A DNA stretch of 64,000 bases from Corylus avellana (GCF_901000735.1 NC_081550.1:14736393-14800392), one strand, 5' to 3'. Counted from the stretch's first letter, positions 43,400 to 56,525 are shown. The notes: generated by a model from the letters alone, not told the origin. Program-made: numbers and translations.

Positions 43400-46300
43400 C
43401 AGCTAACATGTTTGAATTACATAGTGAGAGAGAGCGAGAGAAGAAGACGAAGTTGTCTTCCATGATGTTCTTTTTACCATTAATGTTTAAAAAGTGTTCA
43501 AAAGATGGCCCAGCTGGCCTTTTTATTGTTCTTTGCTTTACATCATTTTACACACTTCGAGGGGCAGGCTCCATTTGGACAACGTCCATGGTGACGCATC
43601 TCTTTGTTGAACAAAGCACATTGAATTGAAGGGTTTGGGTTTTCTTTTCTTTACATCATCCAACACAGAAAGCTTGTAAATCACTCAAAACCCTAGGCAA
43701 AGTTTTTGGTAAATATTTCAAAAGGAACACACGTAATGTGAAATTCATGAACTACTTTTTGGCAAATAAATTGACTAAAACGAAGAACACTACAATTTTA
43801 TTCCAACAAAGCGGCAAGAAAATATTTAGGATCGTAGAACAGCCAAAAGCTCAGAGTGAGAATCAACCTCCATATCTATTATTTATTTTCTTGGTATGAA
43901 CGTAAAAAAAATTAACAAACAAATAAAAAATTTGCATGATCAAAGCTTTGGTCATCAAAGTTTAACTTCTTCGATCTATTATATTATACATGTAAGTTTT
44001 GTCGCATTTGATGTTATAAATCTTTGTGGAGAATGAGGAGATCGATTAGAACATTTTCATTAAGGTAACGCCAATTCGGAAACAAACAACACAGTCCATC
44101 TCAGACATCATCAAAACACGTACAACTAGCTCCGACCGAGCCACCTACCCTGACTAATTCAATTCATGTACAGATTTGCCTTGAATATAACTTAACTTTT
44201 AATACGTACGTCCAATGTACGGATTGTTTTTGAAAGTGTTGGTTTTTTTTTTTTTTTTTTTAATCTGGAAAAATGACAAAATTAAGTAATTTACTTCATA
44301 ACATAAAATTTCTTTAAAATTAGACTATGATAAAAGTAAATTAAGCATGATGAATATGATTTAGATTATCATATACCATCATATATATATGATGGTATAT
44401 GATATTGTAATTTGTAGATACTATATTTGTTATTTGTTTTAAATTTCTCAATAAGAAATATTAAAGAAATTCTATTTGATTTATATTTTTAATATATTTT
44501 AATTTGTACTTATATATTATATTGAAAATGACACTTATCAACATTTTTAAACTGCCATTTGGCACAATCTTAAGTTGTTTTCTTCAACGATTCTGCTTTT
44601 TTTTTTTTTTTTTTTTTTAAAAAAAAGTATCTTTTACTTTTTTTCTTACGTATACACCTCACTGTCTCTATATATCTCTCGTTTCTTCAGAACATCTATA
44701 TATATATATATATACACGTTTTAATATTGTAGAGGTTCGACCGACGTAAATGCTGACGTCTGAAGGAAGACCTTGTGGAACGCTTTAAAATCTTGTGAAG
44801 ATGATGTAATACTTGACCGGAAGCCTAGAAACGGAGAATTTGATTTATGGACATAAATTTTCAATATACTGAGTTGTGGAAAAAAGAAATTTTATCTTTC
44901 AAAGTATCATTGTATTCCTTAGCATGCCAAGGGAAGTACATGTTTTTTTGTTTTTTTTTGTTTTTTTAATAGCATGTACTTCTTACATGTATTTTTAATA
45001 ATAATAATAAATTATACTTCTTATATGTTCAAGAAACAAATTACACTTTTAGAGAGTGGATTAAAAAAATTCATACTAACCCAATTTGTTGAAAACGTGT
45101 TTGACAAAATCGCGGTTTGACATTTAAAATTACAGTTTAGCCTTTAAAATGGGTTTTCAAAAAAGTATCTCCTTATCTGCGGTTTGAAAACACAGATTTT
45201 CTGCTTTTTCAAATCGCAATTTTTTGAAAACACAATATCAAGCAATTCATTTTTTGCAATTTGGTTAAAAATCGTATTTTTTGTCTATGAAATTGCAATT
45301 CCAAACACACCTAAGTATCCTTTAAAGGATTTCCCTAGACAAACAAAGCATATCCTAGACAAAAAATTTTAAAATAACAAAAATACTCTTTATAATTAAG
45401 ATTAAAACAAAAAAAATGATTTTCTAGCATTAGCTTCGTCATGTCTTACTTTCATCTAAAATAGATAAGCAAAACACTAAAAAAATCTTTCGCATCAGAT
45501 TATGCATCTCTAACGCAAAATACATTTTTGTTGCATTTATGAATAGTACATCGTATACGGTTCGTACATACATCTCATTAATATACTATTTCTTTCTCCA
45601 CATCTCTCTTTTCTCAAAAGTTGAAAAATATGATTTTTAGGAAAAATTAAATCCTTATAAAAAAAAAAGAAATAATATTTAAATGATATAGATAAAAAAA
45701 AATTAAAAAAAATAAAAAGATAATCAAATGTATAGTGTCTTTTAAAATAGATAAAGTGAGTTTTAATTAATCATTTTACATAAAAATATGCATAAACCAA
45801 TGTGAGTACTCTTTCTTTTTTCTTTTTTATTTTTTATTTTTATTTTATAAAATACATTTTTATTAATTAAAGCCCCGAAAGCAGAAGATTATAACCTCAC
45901 TAAAAGATTTGGCATGATTCATTCATACATGCCAGTTTCAAAAACGCGTTTTAACATTTTTTTTTTATTTGAAAAGAGAGATTAAAAAAACATTATGGGT
46001 TGAAAACTTGAAATGATTTGACTCCACGATCTCCAGACTCCACTGAACCCCAGAAGGGTAGATCTACAATATTTCTATGTAACTTTTGAAAATAATAATA
46101 ATATGGCTTAGTTTTCTTTGACGTGTTTGATATGGCAGATCATGTGATCATCTTATGATCATCATTCTATACGCAAAAAATTAGCAAGACTCGCCAAAAT
46201 CTTAGGCAGACCACACACCCTCACAATTGGCCCCCAACTTGCTCCAATATTTACCAATCTATGTATGACTTTGTATTACACGTCATATATCATGTTTCTT

Positions 46301-48151
46301 GTGTAAGAATCTTAAACATTTGACTATGAAAAGGTAACATTTGCCAAACCATCAATGTCAGAAGCTAGCTTAATAATCAATTCTAATGAAAGATATTGAA
46401 TGACGGACTTTTCGATCTAATATCGATCATTACTTACGCAAAAATGACATGACTTTTCGATCTGATATCATTACTTACGCAAAAATTTAAACCGATAAGA
46501 AATTGTTGATATAATTATATATTTAATATTTAAACATTTTTCTTTTACTTTTTTTTTTTTGGAAAAAAAAGTATTGGGCTACATTTTGTATATTGAAGTA
46601 TATTACAATGGCCTATATATAAAAAAGAAGTAATGCCACATACTTTCATTCTCAGTCTTTTACTTTTACGCTTTCTGAAGTGAATTTTAAAACTAATATT
46701 AGATTTGAGATAAATCACAATTAAAAATTGATTAGATGTTGGATTTTAAGAGTTATAGAAGTGTGAAAGTGAGTTTTTCAGTCAGGCTTGGTGGAATATT
46801 GTATTTTTATTTTAAAGTGTTTGATATTTAATATTCTTGGGCAGTTGGTATTTAACTTTTTGATAAGTAGGAAAAAAACTCTAACTACTTTGAGAAATAA
46901 TAAAAGCCGCCTTGAAAATACAAAGTCAAATCAGAAAACTCGTGAAAAGTTCGAAGCATTCCAGAGAGTAGAGTGGCCCAACGTGTTGAAAATAGCAAGC
47001 TTTCGTGTACGGAAGTGTGAAAATGAAAATGGTAATTCTTACGTGATGCCACATGCATGCCAATGAAGATCTCTTGAAATGCAATATTGTCATATCTCCA
47101 GAAGGATATTTTTCTCTTCTCTAACATTAATCAAGTTGATCTCTTCTCTAATATGTACAAACTTTGCTCATGGACATTTTCTCGATATATATATATATAT
47201 ATATATAAGTGTTTTATATGGTGGAAACCCATAATGCAGAGGAAGAAATCAACAACACAACTACTAGTTAAACATAAATTACAATTTTTGAAAATAATAA
47301 AAACATAACTTGAATAAGAAGTAATAAATTGTGTACCCTAGCTATTGTTAGCAAATTCTAAAACTTTGATTTTGTTGTTCTTGGAACAACACAAGTCTTT
47401 TCCTCCATGAATAATATTGTTTCTCATATTGGCCCAATGCTCATATCATAAATAGATGTGGTCCAAAACTTGGAGGCCAAGTGGTACAATCTATGTGCTG
47501 GCCGCATGTTGCAAGAGACACAATTTCAGTGCAATTTGGCCTATCCCAAAAGGAAAATAATAGATTGAGGAGTGATCTAAGGAAAGTAAATACACTAGGC
47601 TTAAGATACTTGTCATCTCTTGACTTGTTCTAGTTTACTATCAATTGCAACTTTTTTATTGAAAAGTTATAATTGTACTCTAGTGTTTATTTCATTGTAA
47701 AAGAGTTTCATTGACTTTTTATAATTGCATCTGACCCCACCAAATAAAGTAAATTAAAAATTATCGTCACTTTATTTTCACTATCTCTTTTTCTTTGAGT
47801 TCCGCATTTAATTTCTTGATTATTCTTACAATCTTGTAATTCAATTTTATGGAGTATATTTACTTGAGCTCAAAATAATCAATTCCCATTAAATCTATCT
47901 CAAAGAGACAATTCTTATCTCTTTAATTACTATTAAAGAGATTATGAATTTTATCTTGACAAGTAATGCTCCCACAATATTAAATGTGATTACCCAATGC
48001 ACCAAAGTTTTGATCAACAACTATCTCATTAGGAGTATACAAAGGAGGAGGTTATAACCGTCCCGTTACCGCTAACCACTAACTGCATAACTACATAACC
48101 GCTTTGGTAGGTGGTTATAAAAAACTACTAACCGCCTAACTAGGGTAGGGC
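43400..48151. other. Long AT-rich non-coding stretch
   Basis: No gene supported over 4.7 kb. Contents: a perfect hairpin at 44368-44403, many T and A runs, (TA)n near 44698 and 47184, and at 45080-45320 phrases such as AAATCGCAATTTTTTGAAAA that resemble the foldback at 55-56 kb. Directly before the gypsy LTR (48055-48151) is a short ACCGC-rich piece (GTTACCGCTAACCACTAAC) like a hAT subterminal region. Confidence 0.6.
44368..44403. repeat. Perfect 16-bp-arm hairpin
   Basis: ATCATATACCATCATA and its exact reverse complement surround a four-base ATAT centre. Probably a small MITE remnant or random AT palindrome. Confidence 0.7.
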
Positions 48152-49489
48152 TGTAACACCCCCAAATCTGGCATTGACCAGTTTGCTAGGGTTACTCGTA
48201 AGTATCCCAATTAAGCTAACTGGTAGTTGTTGTATCAAATAGCCACCTAAATTAATAGACAAATACTTAGCACGTTTTAACTCGCAAGTGCACGAAGTCC
48301 AACAGGAGTATAGTTGGGCAAAACAAGATCATCCCATGAGGATTGTTTTAATTTTATTTAGAATTGATTTTTTCAAATTAAATTGCCAAATTTTCACAGA
48401 TTTGTAATGGTGAAAAGATATAAAGATAATGAGGTTAGGATTTTGATATCCAAACCATACTAATTAAGAAAATATTATATCAATGTTCAAATCACATGGT
48501 ATTTCTAATGTTTGCCAATCTAAAGGCATGTTATCTGCACCTTAAATTATTGATCTCCCTAAGCAACGAATTATGTATGATATCTACTCTAATTCTTTTC
48601 TTCCTTAAATGATTTAACATGGTATCTACTAATTGTTCTTTAGGGAAACATAATTCTATGGAAATCGACAAACACATAAATCCTATAGGCATGGTATCTA
48701 CTCCTAGCTTCCATGTTGATTAAGCCAAGAACCCATGATAAGGTTCTTTTGTTACTTTATTAAACCCAAGATTCGGTCATCTAAATTGAATTAATTAACA
48801 AATTCAAATCACAAGCAAATAATGATGAGACACATTCACAAGGGGAAGTCAATTACATAGGCATAATCAATTAAAATGATCACATATAATTGAAACAAAG
48901 ACACTAATATTAAACTTCAAAAGACATGATTAGGACTTCAATCTAGCCCTTACAATTGTTTAGTTACACATAATGAGACTAAAACTAAAAAGAAAAAGGA
49001 AAAAAGAAACCGGAAAACGCTTTTTGAAATAGCCTTCAAATTCTCCTCTCTTGAATTTTATATTTTCTAAGAGGCCGAGAGATCTATTTATAGGCTTTAG
49101 AAAGACCTAGAAACCCTAGGAAACCTAAACAAATTAGAGAACAAAACCCTAGTCCAATTAGGGTTGGACAAACCTAGTTTTAAGTGGAAAATAAGCCTTT
49201 CCGTATCTGGGTTGCCCGAGTGCGCTCGATCGCTATACCTTGCACTCGATCGTTCCTCTGTTGTGCTTGAGCGTTGATGCGCTCGAGCCTAAGTGTGGTG
49301 CGCTCAATCCAAACTCTAGCTTTTCCCAAAATTGGCCCTTGATGCCCAAAACTTCCAGAAACACTTCATTTTCCTTCAAACACCTAAAAATAGACAAAAA
49401 CATGAAAATGAAGTAAAACAACATAAAATAGCATAACTAAAGGATTAACACAGATAAATTAAGGGGCTAAAATATTTTAGCACTTATCA
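48152..49489 (-). repeat. Gypsy 3' LTR, 1338 bp
   Basis: On the minus strand it begins TGATAAGTGCTAAAATATTT (49489) and ends GGGGGTGTTACA (48152), so it has TG/CA ends. It directly follows the polypurine-like GTTTGAGGGTG (49500-49490). No second LTR in the window. Confidence 0.8.
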
Positions 49490-50244
49490 CACCCTCAAAC
49501 TAACATATTGCTAGTCCCTTAGCAATACTGAACTAAAAACAAAAAGACACAAAAATAAAAACTACTCTATCTCCACTTTTGTAGGAAACACAATTGCATT
49601 TAGCATATGTAACAAGCATTTTAAACTCCTAAGCACCCCTAATAGGACGAGTGAAGTCTCGTGAGGGTTTACAGAAATGTTACCCACAAACATTTATGCA
49701 CCGTTCATGTCACCCAAAAAACTCAAGTATCACTTAAAACCATGATTTTCATTCATTAACAAGCTTAAAAATATAAACCCCATCTTCACAATGAGTCTAC
49801 TTTTTAAAAATTTAATACTTACAAAAGATAGGCAAGGCATCACAAGTTCAAAACTATGTAAAGCGAACTAGCACATAAATATGAAGCTTCCAAAAATTTT
49901 CAATGTGCAATGACTCAATATCTCAAAGTTCACTAGGATTGTTATCAAAATGAAAAACTAAGGCATAATTTTATTTTCTTTATTTTTGTTCAAGCTTTGC
50001 TTAGTTTCCTTAAGCTTTCTAATTGATCCATGTAACGAACTTTAAGCCAATGGCTCCCAAACCAGATGGTTTTAGGGCATTAGGTGTAAAGACACCCTTA
50101 AGGACTTATTACTCGAATCAAAACGGCTGCAGAACTAAACTAATCATAACATTAATCAATTTAAACTTTTCACCTTTTGACATGAACACTCATTGCTTAA
50201 TGAGGCAAGAGGTTCAGTTATTCAGTGAAAAACTTAAAATTGAT

Positions 50245-50282
<38 letters not shown>

Positions 50283-51000
50283 CAAAGTATCATCTAACAA
50301 GTCACCCACTTTTCCCAAGATATCAAAACATATACATTTAGGCTTATATGTCATACTTCACAAAAGATGTGCTAATGTGCTTGTGTTAATTCAAATTAAA
50401 CAAGTGAATTTTCATATGCCCAAAGTAAGTAATCAAATTTCACAAACTCTATCATCAGATCATGTGTTCATAATTTTAAGCTCACCAATGTAGGCCAAAT
50501 CACAATTTTTTGTCAGATCAACAAAAATTTTCAAGACAATTAACATGAACATGCATTTTTCTTTAAAAGCTTAACAAAAATAGGGACAAAGTGTGTGTGT
50601 AATGTGTCTCCCATATCCCCAAACTTAAATTACACATTGCCCTTAATGTGTATATAGCATGGAAATATCTCACCTGGGAGATTGGCGAACTGTCTGGAAT
50701 GGCATGGCTCATAGCAAACACCCAAACTGGAACACAAGCACACTTGTTCTTTGAAAAAAAAAAAACTATTAAAATTAAAAGGAAAACAAAAGAAACATCA
50801 ACTAAACAACAAAAAAATGAAAAACAAGAAATAAAAAAGATATGTTGCAGGGTGCCTCCCATGAGCGCTAAGTTTAACGTCTTTAGCCAGACTATTGTCC
50901 TTCTCTCATTGTTGTGGGGTGGTCTTAGTACCACTATTCTGGACTGACTGAAGTGCCATGTCCTTATCCCTTTGCCCAAAGCTCCTCTCCAAATAAGGCT
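49490..51000 (-). other. Gypsy region between pol and 3' LTR
   Basis: Non-coding sequence of the kind found in Athila-type elements, where an env-like gene may sit. No such frame is visible here. Contains an (AT)n run at 50247-50280. Short frames (50023-50493, 51075-50563) are low-complexity or integrase-tail remnants. Confidence 0.55.
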
Positions 51001-53183
51001 TTGCTCTATGTCCATTAACTTTGAAAGTTGATTTTCTCTTGGGTTATGAACCTCCAATGCACCATGGGGAAACACTTTGGTGACAATATAAGGACCATAT
51101 CATCGTGACATGAGCTTACTAGGGAAAAGTCTCAACCTTGAGTTGTACAGGAGGACTTTTTGTCCTTCATGAAACTCTTTCCTTGCAAGTTGCTTGTCGT
51201 GATATGCCTTGGTCCTTTCTTTGTACAACTTGGCATTTTCATAAGCATCATGCCTCAATTCTTCTAGCTCAACTAATTGAAGTTTTCGCTTCTCACCCAC
51301 TTGCTTCATGTCAAAGTTGAATTTCTTTATGGCCCAATATGCTCGATGCTCTAACTCGACTGGTAGATGACATGCCTTCCTGAGACTAGTTGATATGGTG
51401 ACATGCCAATGGGGGTCTTGTAAGCTGTCTGATATGCCCATAATGCGTCATTCAATCTCAGGGACCAATCCTTCCTATTTGTGTTTACCGTCTTCTCTAG
51501 GACATTCTTGATTTCTCGATTGTTGATCTCTACTTGTCCACTCGTTTGGGGATGATATGGAGTGCCTACTCTATGTGTGATCCTGTACTTCCTTAACAGA
51601 GATGCAAAATGTTGATTATTAAAATGGCTTCCTCCATCACTGATGATTGCTCTTAATGTCCCAAACGAGCGAAGAAATTTTCCTGCAAAACTTCACAACA
51701 ACTTGATGATCATTAGTCCTTGAGGGGACAGCTTCGACTTATTTAGACACATAGTCTACACCAATTAGAATATATGAATACCCGAATGAGCCAAGAAATG
51801 GGCCCATAAAATCAATGCCCCAAACATCGAAGAGCTCCACCTCTTGAATGTTTTGCAATGGCATTTGATTTCTCGAGGAGATGTTCCCCGTCCTTTAGCA
51901 CTTGTCATAGGCTCTGCAAAATTCAAAAGCATCTTTAAATATATGAAACCAAAAGAATCCAGATTGCAATAACTTTAATGTTGTTTTCTTCGCTCCAAAA
52001 TGTCCACCACATGCAAGTTGATAACAATGCTGCAAGATACTGGCATGCTCCTCCTCTGGAACACATCTTCAGATGATTTGATCAGGGTAGAACTTGAACA
52101 TATATGGTTCATCCTAATGGTATTGTTAAGATAGGGATATCAATCTCTTCTTTTCTTGACTGGTCATACCTAGGGGAATAATCCTTGCAGTGATGTAGTA
52201 CATAATGTTAGCATACCATGATGTGTGGACTTTGATGCTAAATAACTGCTCATCTGGAAATTGTTCGCCTAAAGGAAGCTTATTTCCGTCTTCTTCATCT
52301 AGCAGTTTGGACAAATGATCTGCTTTCACATTTTCACTTCCTCTTTTCTCTTTGGTTTCTAAGTCAAATTCTTGCAGCAGTAAGACCCATCTAATCAGCC
52401 TAGGTTTTGCATCTTTCTTTGCAAACAATTATGTCAAAGCAGCATGGGCAGTGTAGATGATAACTTTAGATCCAATCAGATATGATCTGAACTTCTCCAG
52501 TGCAAAAATGACAGCTAAAAGCTCTTTTTCCATGGTGGAGTAGTTTAGCTGAGCATCATTCAGGGTCCTAAAAGCATAGTAGATAACATGAAGTACTTTC
52601 TCAACTCGCTATCCCAGAACAACCCTAATGCAAAGTCACTGGCATCACACATTAGTTCAAAAGGTAGATTCCAATCTGGTGCCATCATTATTGGTGCAAA
52701 TGTGAGCAACTTCTTCAGTATGTTGAACAAGTTCATGCACTCATCAATCCATAGAAACTTAACATCCTTAGCCAACAGTGCATAGAGGGGCCTTGAAATT
52801 TTGGAGAAGTCGTTGATGAATCTCCTGTAGAATCTGGCATATCCCAGAAAGCTTCTTACACCCTTTACTGTCACAGGAGGGGGAAGCTTGGAGATGATGT
52901 CAATTTTTGTTTTGTCTACCTCAATACCCATTTTGGATATGACATGTCCTAGCACAATGCCTTGTTACACCATGAAATGGCACTTTTCCCAATTAAGCAC
53001 CAGATTACATTCTTCACACCTTTTCAGGACCATTTGCTGGTGATGAAGGCATTCATCAAAGTCAGAGCCAAAGACACTAAAGTCATCCATAAATACCTCA
53101 ATGAAATTTTCCACCATGTCTAAAAAAATGCTCATCACGCATCTTTGAAACGTAGCTGGTGCATTGCATAACCAGAACGACAT
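51000..53183 (-). pseudogene. Gypsy pol: RT end, RNase H, integrase, broken
   Basis: RT continues at 53183-52965 with LCNAPATFQRCVMSIF (the L before it is W) and the catalytic VFMDDFSVFG (near 53080). RNase H is at 52700-52130 with PFELMCDASDFALG, LIRWVLLLQEFDLE and VKADHLSKL. H2C2 lies near 52030, then the integrase core with [22 protein letters not shown] and [16 protein letters not shown] (51860-51510). The C-terminal part is at 51441-51100. Stops and shifts separate the blocks at about 53228, 52960, 52560, 52430, 52126 and 51100. Confidence 0.85.
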
Positions 53184-53228
53184 TCTTCTATAGGTAAAAG
53201 TCCTAAAGGGACAAGTAAAAGTGGTCTA

Positions 53229-54020
53229 TTATTGGTCCTCTGGTGCTATTGCAATTTGATTGTATCCACTGTACCCATCCAAGAAGTAATAGTAGCTGTA
53301 GTCGGCCAGTCTTTCTAACATTTGGTCAATAAAAGGCAGCGGAAAATGGTCTTTCCAAGTCTCCTTATTAAGCTTCTGGTAGTCAATACATACTCTCCAC
53401 CCGGTAGTCATTCTTGTGGGTACTAGCTCATCTTCTTCATTTTTCACTACTGTAATCCCACTCTTTTTCGGCACTACTTGAACTCTACTGACCCATTTGC
53501 TGTCTGACATGGGGTAGATGATACCCACATCTAGCAATTTTAGTACTTCGGCCCTAACTACCTTCTTCATGTGTGGGTTCAGTCTCCTTTGTGCATGTCT
53601 GGTTCGCCTTGCTTCATCTTCAAGTAGAATTCGATGCATGCACTTGGCTGGACTTATGCCTTTGATGTTGGCAATAGTCCATCCTAGTGTCGTTTTGTGA
53701 TCCTTGAGAACCCTTAGAAGCTTTTCCTCTTCCCCATAGCTGAATTCTATAGCAATGGAGGCTCCAATCTTACGTCCAATATCCCTTCCCATACATGCTA
53801 ATGGCAAATTTATGATTCGCACCGGAAAGGATGCCTTTTCAAACGTAAATTGTGACAGTAATTTAATACCGTCAAAGTCCTCAACAAGAAAAAGATTCCC
53901 CTCGAATATCCAGGGTCTCCCCTCCAACACTCTTGCCTTGTGTTTTGGATTCGCAAATTCGATTAAAAACAAGTTTCCCCAAGAACTTTGAAGGAAAGAC
54001 TCTCCTACGGCTTCCGCCAT
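53229..54020 (-). pseudogene. Chimeric ORF: LINE DUF4283 fused to gypsy reverse transcriptase (263 aa)
   Basis: One uninterrupted frame. Residues 1-95 are the DUF4283 domain of a LINE ORF1 (NLFLIEFANPKHKARVLEGR, FPVRIINLPLACMGRDIG). From residue 97 the protein is gypsy pol: EEEKLLRVLKDHKTTLGW, CMHRILLEDEARR, DSKWVSRVQVVPKKSG, WRVCIDYQKLNK and FLDGYSGYNQI. The switch lies at about 53745-53732. The start ATG arises by a frameshift relative to the LINE frame upstream (54220-54020), and the RT stops before its catalytic box, so a working enzyme is unlikely. An RNA-binding domain fused to an RT N-terminus is unusual; accident of recombination is the simplest reading. Confidence 0.85.
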
Positions 54021-54300
54021 TACATAAGGGATAACCGGATCGTCTCCCTACTTACCATTCTGTATGCTATCAATTTTCCCAAGACACAGGCTTGGCCGAG
54101 TTTAACCCCTTCATGCAGCTCCACCTTTTGAAACGATAACTCCACATCCTCTTCCTCCATTAGCGAGAAATTCTCCCATATAGAAGAAAGGTCATCCGCC
54201 ATCTTGTCAATGAACACCACAGTAACAAAATTCTTTCACAGTTTAAGATCTGGAAACACAAGTTCTTCTCATCTAGGATAGTCTAGAGAGAAAACCCAAA
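53733..54300 (-). pseudogene. LINE ORF1 N-terminal fragment
   Basis: ATG region near 54205 (MADDLSSIWENFSLMEEEDV) through KLIAYRMVSRETIRLSLM, stop TAA at 54022-54020. DUF4283 then continues in the next frame down to 53733, where gypsy sequence takes over. It is a different LINE lineage from the DUF4283 of 35976 and 61124, judged by its N-terminus. No zinc knuckle, endonuclease or RT follows. Confidence 0.8.
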
Positions 54301-55050
54301 TACATCACGTTGGTTTCTCAATTTGTTTTTAAACTTATTTCAAGAATGGAATGTTTAGATTTAAGTTAATTTGTAAGAAAATCAAACGATATTATTATTA
54401 TTATTATTTTTTAATTTGGGGCGGCCTTAATTAAAACATATTAACTATAATTAAGTTCTTTATTTTATTTATTTATTTTTTTGATAGAATAAATCTTCAT
54501 TAATACTCATTAATTGGGGGCCTTATTAAATTGGCGGACTTAGGTGGCCACTTGATCTTCCTAAAGGTCCGGCTTGTTCGAAAGTTTTGGAGCCCAACTT
54601 TTCTAACTTCAGAAGGCCCTCAATTTCTCCCTGAGCACAAGCTCGCTCCCAACAAGCGAGCCTCGTCATCCCAAGCATAGCTCGTATGCCATGTTCATGT
54701 CGAATTTTTTTCATAAGAAAAAAAAATTGATTATAAAAAAATCGAAAAAAAAAAATCCTTTCTATAAGAAAAAATAAAATAAAATCAATTTTTTTTTTTT
54801 TTATAAAAATTGAAAATTTTTGTTTCATAAATTTTTTAAATAAAAATTTCTGTTAAAAAAAAATTAAAACTTTCGTTTTTTTTAGAAAAAAAAATCATTT
54901 TTTTTAATTAAAATTTTTTGTTTTTAAAAATATTATTATTATTATTATTTTTCAAATTTAGAGGGGTATTTTTGTCTTATTGAGAAATCTATAGGGGCAT
55001 TTTTTTTTTTTTTAATCTTTTTGCTAGCTTTAGGGGTGACAGTGACAATG
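54301..55050. other. Non-coding stretch, homopolymer-rich
   Basis: Long A and T runs, (TTA)n near 54391 and 54930, and a short frame at 54828-54526 without domain. No gene supported. Confidence 0.6.
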
Positions 55051-56172
55051 TTTTCTTGTTTGCGTGACTGATTCTATGGTGATCACTGATCATGTTTGTC
55101 ATTTATTTTACTGTACGGTTTGATTTTAATCGATCGGTAAGATTTTGCATTAATCAGTTCTCTAATTGTTTTCTCTTGAAACGTGGGAAATGGATCCTTT
55201 CCCTTTTAAAATCGCTCAATTTCCCCCAAACTTTCAATTGTGACAATGTCCACCCAAATTACTAAGGGTATGTTTGGGATTGAGGTTTCAATAAGTGCAA
55301 TTTTAAAAATAACATTTTTAAAATTGCTACTTTTTAAAATCGTAAAGGCGTTTGGTAAAACATGTTAAAAATTACTTTTTTATTAAATATTTGTTATGCG
55401 AATTTATGATTTTGGTTTAAATTCGCACGTTTTCAAATAAGCACCCCTAGCCTGCTTATTGAAATCGCATATTTTTTTCCTATTTTAAATTAAGTGCTTT
55501 TAAGGGTCTATTTGGGAGTGCGTTTTTTAAAAAATAATCTGTGTTTTTAAACAAAATCGCAATTTTGGAATGTTTAGAATTGCAATTTTAAAAATACAAA
55601 TTTTAAAATCGTGAAAAAATCTGCGATTTGTATAAGCTGACTAGGGGGAGCTTATATGAAAAAGTGCGAATTTAAACCAAAATCACGATTTTGCTTAAAA
55701 CAATATTTGGCGCAATATTTACCTATTTGGCCATAAAACCGCAATTATATACTAATGTTATCCAAATACTCAATTGATAAAAAAAATTCTTCTTAACATG
55801 TTTTACCAAACACTTATGCGATTTTAAGAATTAACGATTTTAAAAACACAATTTTTAAAAACGTAATTTTTAAGATCACACTTATTGAAATCGCACTCCC
55901 AAACGGATTGCAATGTCAAATGCCTTACGTTTTGCGATATTTTTTAAAAACGCACCCTAATAGTTTGGGGAGATATTGTCACAATTAAAAATTTGGAGAG
56001 AAATTGAGAGACTTTGAAATGGAGAGAATGCGTTTCCCAACTTTCATGAGAAAACAATTAGAGAATTGATTAATGCAAAATCTTACCGATCGATTAAAAT
56101 CAAACCGTACAATAAAATAAATGACAAACACAATCAGTGATCACCATAGAATCAGTCACGCAAACAAGAAAA
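55051..56172. repeat. Large foldback (inverted repeat), about 1.1 kb
   Basis: The left arm from 55051 (TTTTCTTGTTTGCGTGACTG) is the reverse complement of the right arm ending 56172. Pairing continues through TGATCACTGAT, CGGTTTGATTTTAATCGATC and TTTTGCATTAATC, and after a loop of about 130 extra bases in the right arm through CTAG-centred sequence to about 55480/55620. Arms are roughly 400-450 bp with mismatches. The inner part is rich in AAATCGCA-type phrases. Outer ends resemble GGTGACAG / CTATCACC. Likely a foldback or MITE-like DNA element; a transcript would fold into a long hairpin. Confidence 0.85.
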
Positions 56173-56193
56173 TAAATTTCAATATTTCTATCA

Positions 56194-56233
<40 letters not shown>

Positions 56234-56365
56234 AGGGAACCATAAAAATATGGAGAATAATTACTAAGAAAAACATAATTTATGAGATAGGCTAGCGCAT
56301 ATACTCTTAGTTATCCTTCTCATGTCCACTTATCCTCCGATCCTCAAACTATCACCCAATTGTCG

Positions 56366-56525
56366 GAAACGGATCCTTTCCATTTCAAAATTCCTCAATT
56401 TCTTTTATTTATTGCATTTTGAAGAGTAGTGTTGTCCAAAAATTTTAATGATGGTAGTACATTAAATGTAATACCATTCAAAATATACTAAATAGAAGAA
56501 ATTGAAGAATTTTGAAATGGAGAGA
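56366..56525. repeat. Short foldback (about 160 bp)
   Basis: CCATTTCAAAATTCCTCAAT near 56368 pairs with ATTGAAGAATTTTGAAATGG near 56500, and ATTTCTTTTATTTA with TAAATAGAAGAAAT. Arms are about 45-50 bp with mismatches. Similar ends (GGATCCTTTCC...CAATTTC) occur in the larger foldback, so they may be related. Confidence 0.7.

Larger units (their letters stand above)
48152..53732 (-). mobile_element. Ty3/gypsy LTR retrotransposon (Athila-like pol), 5'-truncated
   Basis: Minus-strand order: reverse transcriptase (from 53732), RNase H, zinc-binding H2C2, integrase (to about 51100), then about 1.6 kb of non-coding sequence, a polypurine-like TTTGAGGGTG and the 3' LTR. RT before integrase defines Ty3/gypsy. 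The 5' LTR, gag and protease are absent: upstream of 53732 the sequence is LINE ORF1. Many frame breaks in pol. The bases just outside the LTR (AGGGC, 48147-48151) should be one target duplicate, but its partner is lost. Confidence 0.88.

Noticed and set aside
48055..48151. A second complete hAT element ending at the gypsy LTR
   Set aside because: Only a short ACCGC-rich piece is visible; no matching opposite end, transposase or 8-bp duplication was found.
50023..50493. 156-residue plus-strand frame
   Set aside because: It includes a long (AT)n run translated as YIYIYI and lies in the gypsy non-coding region; no recognisable domain.
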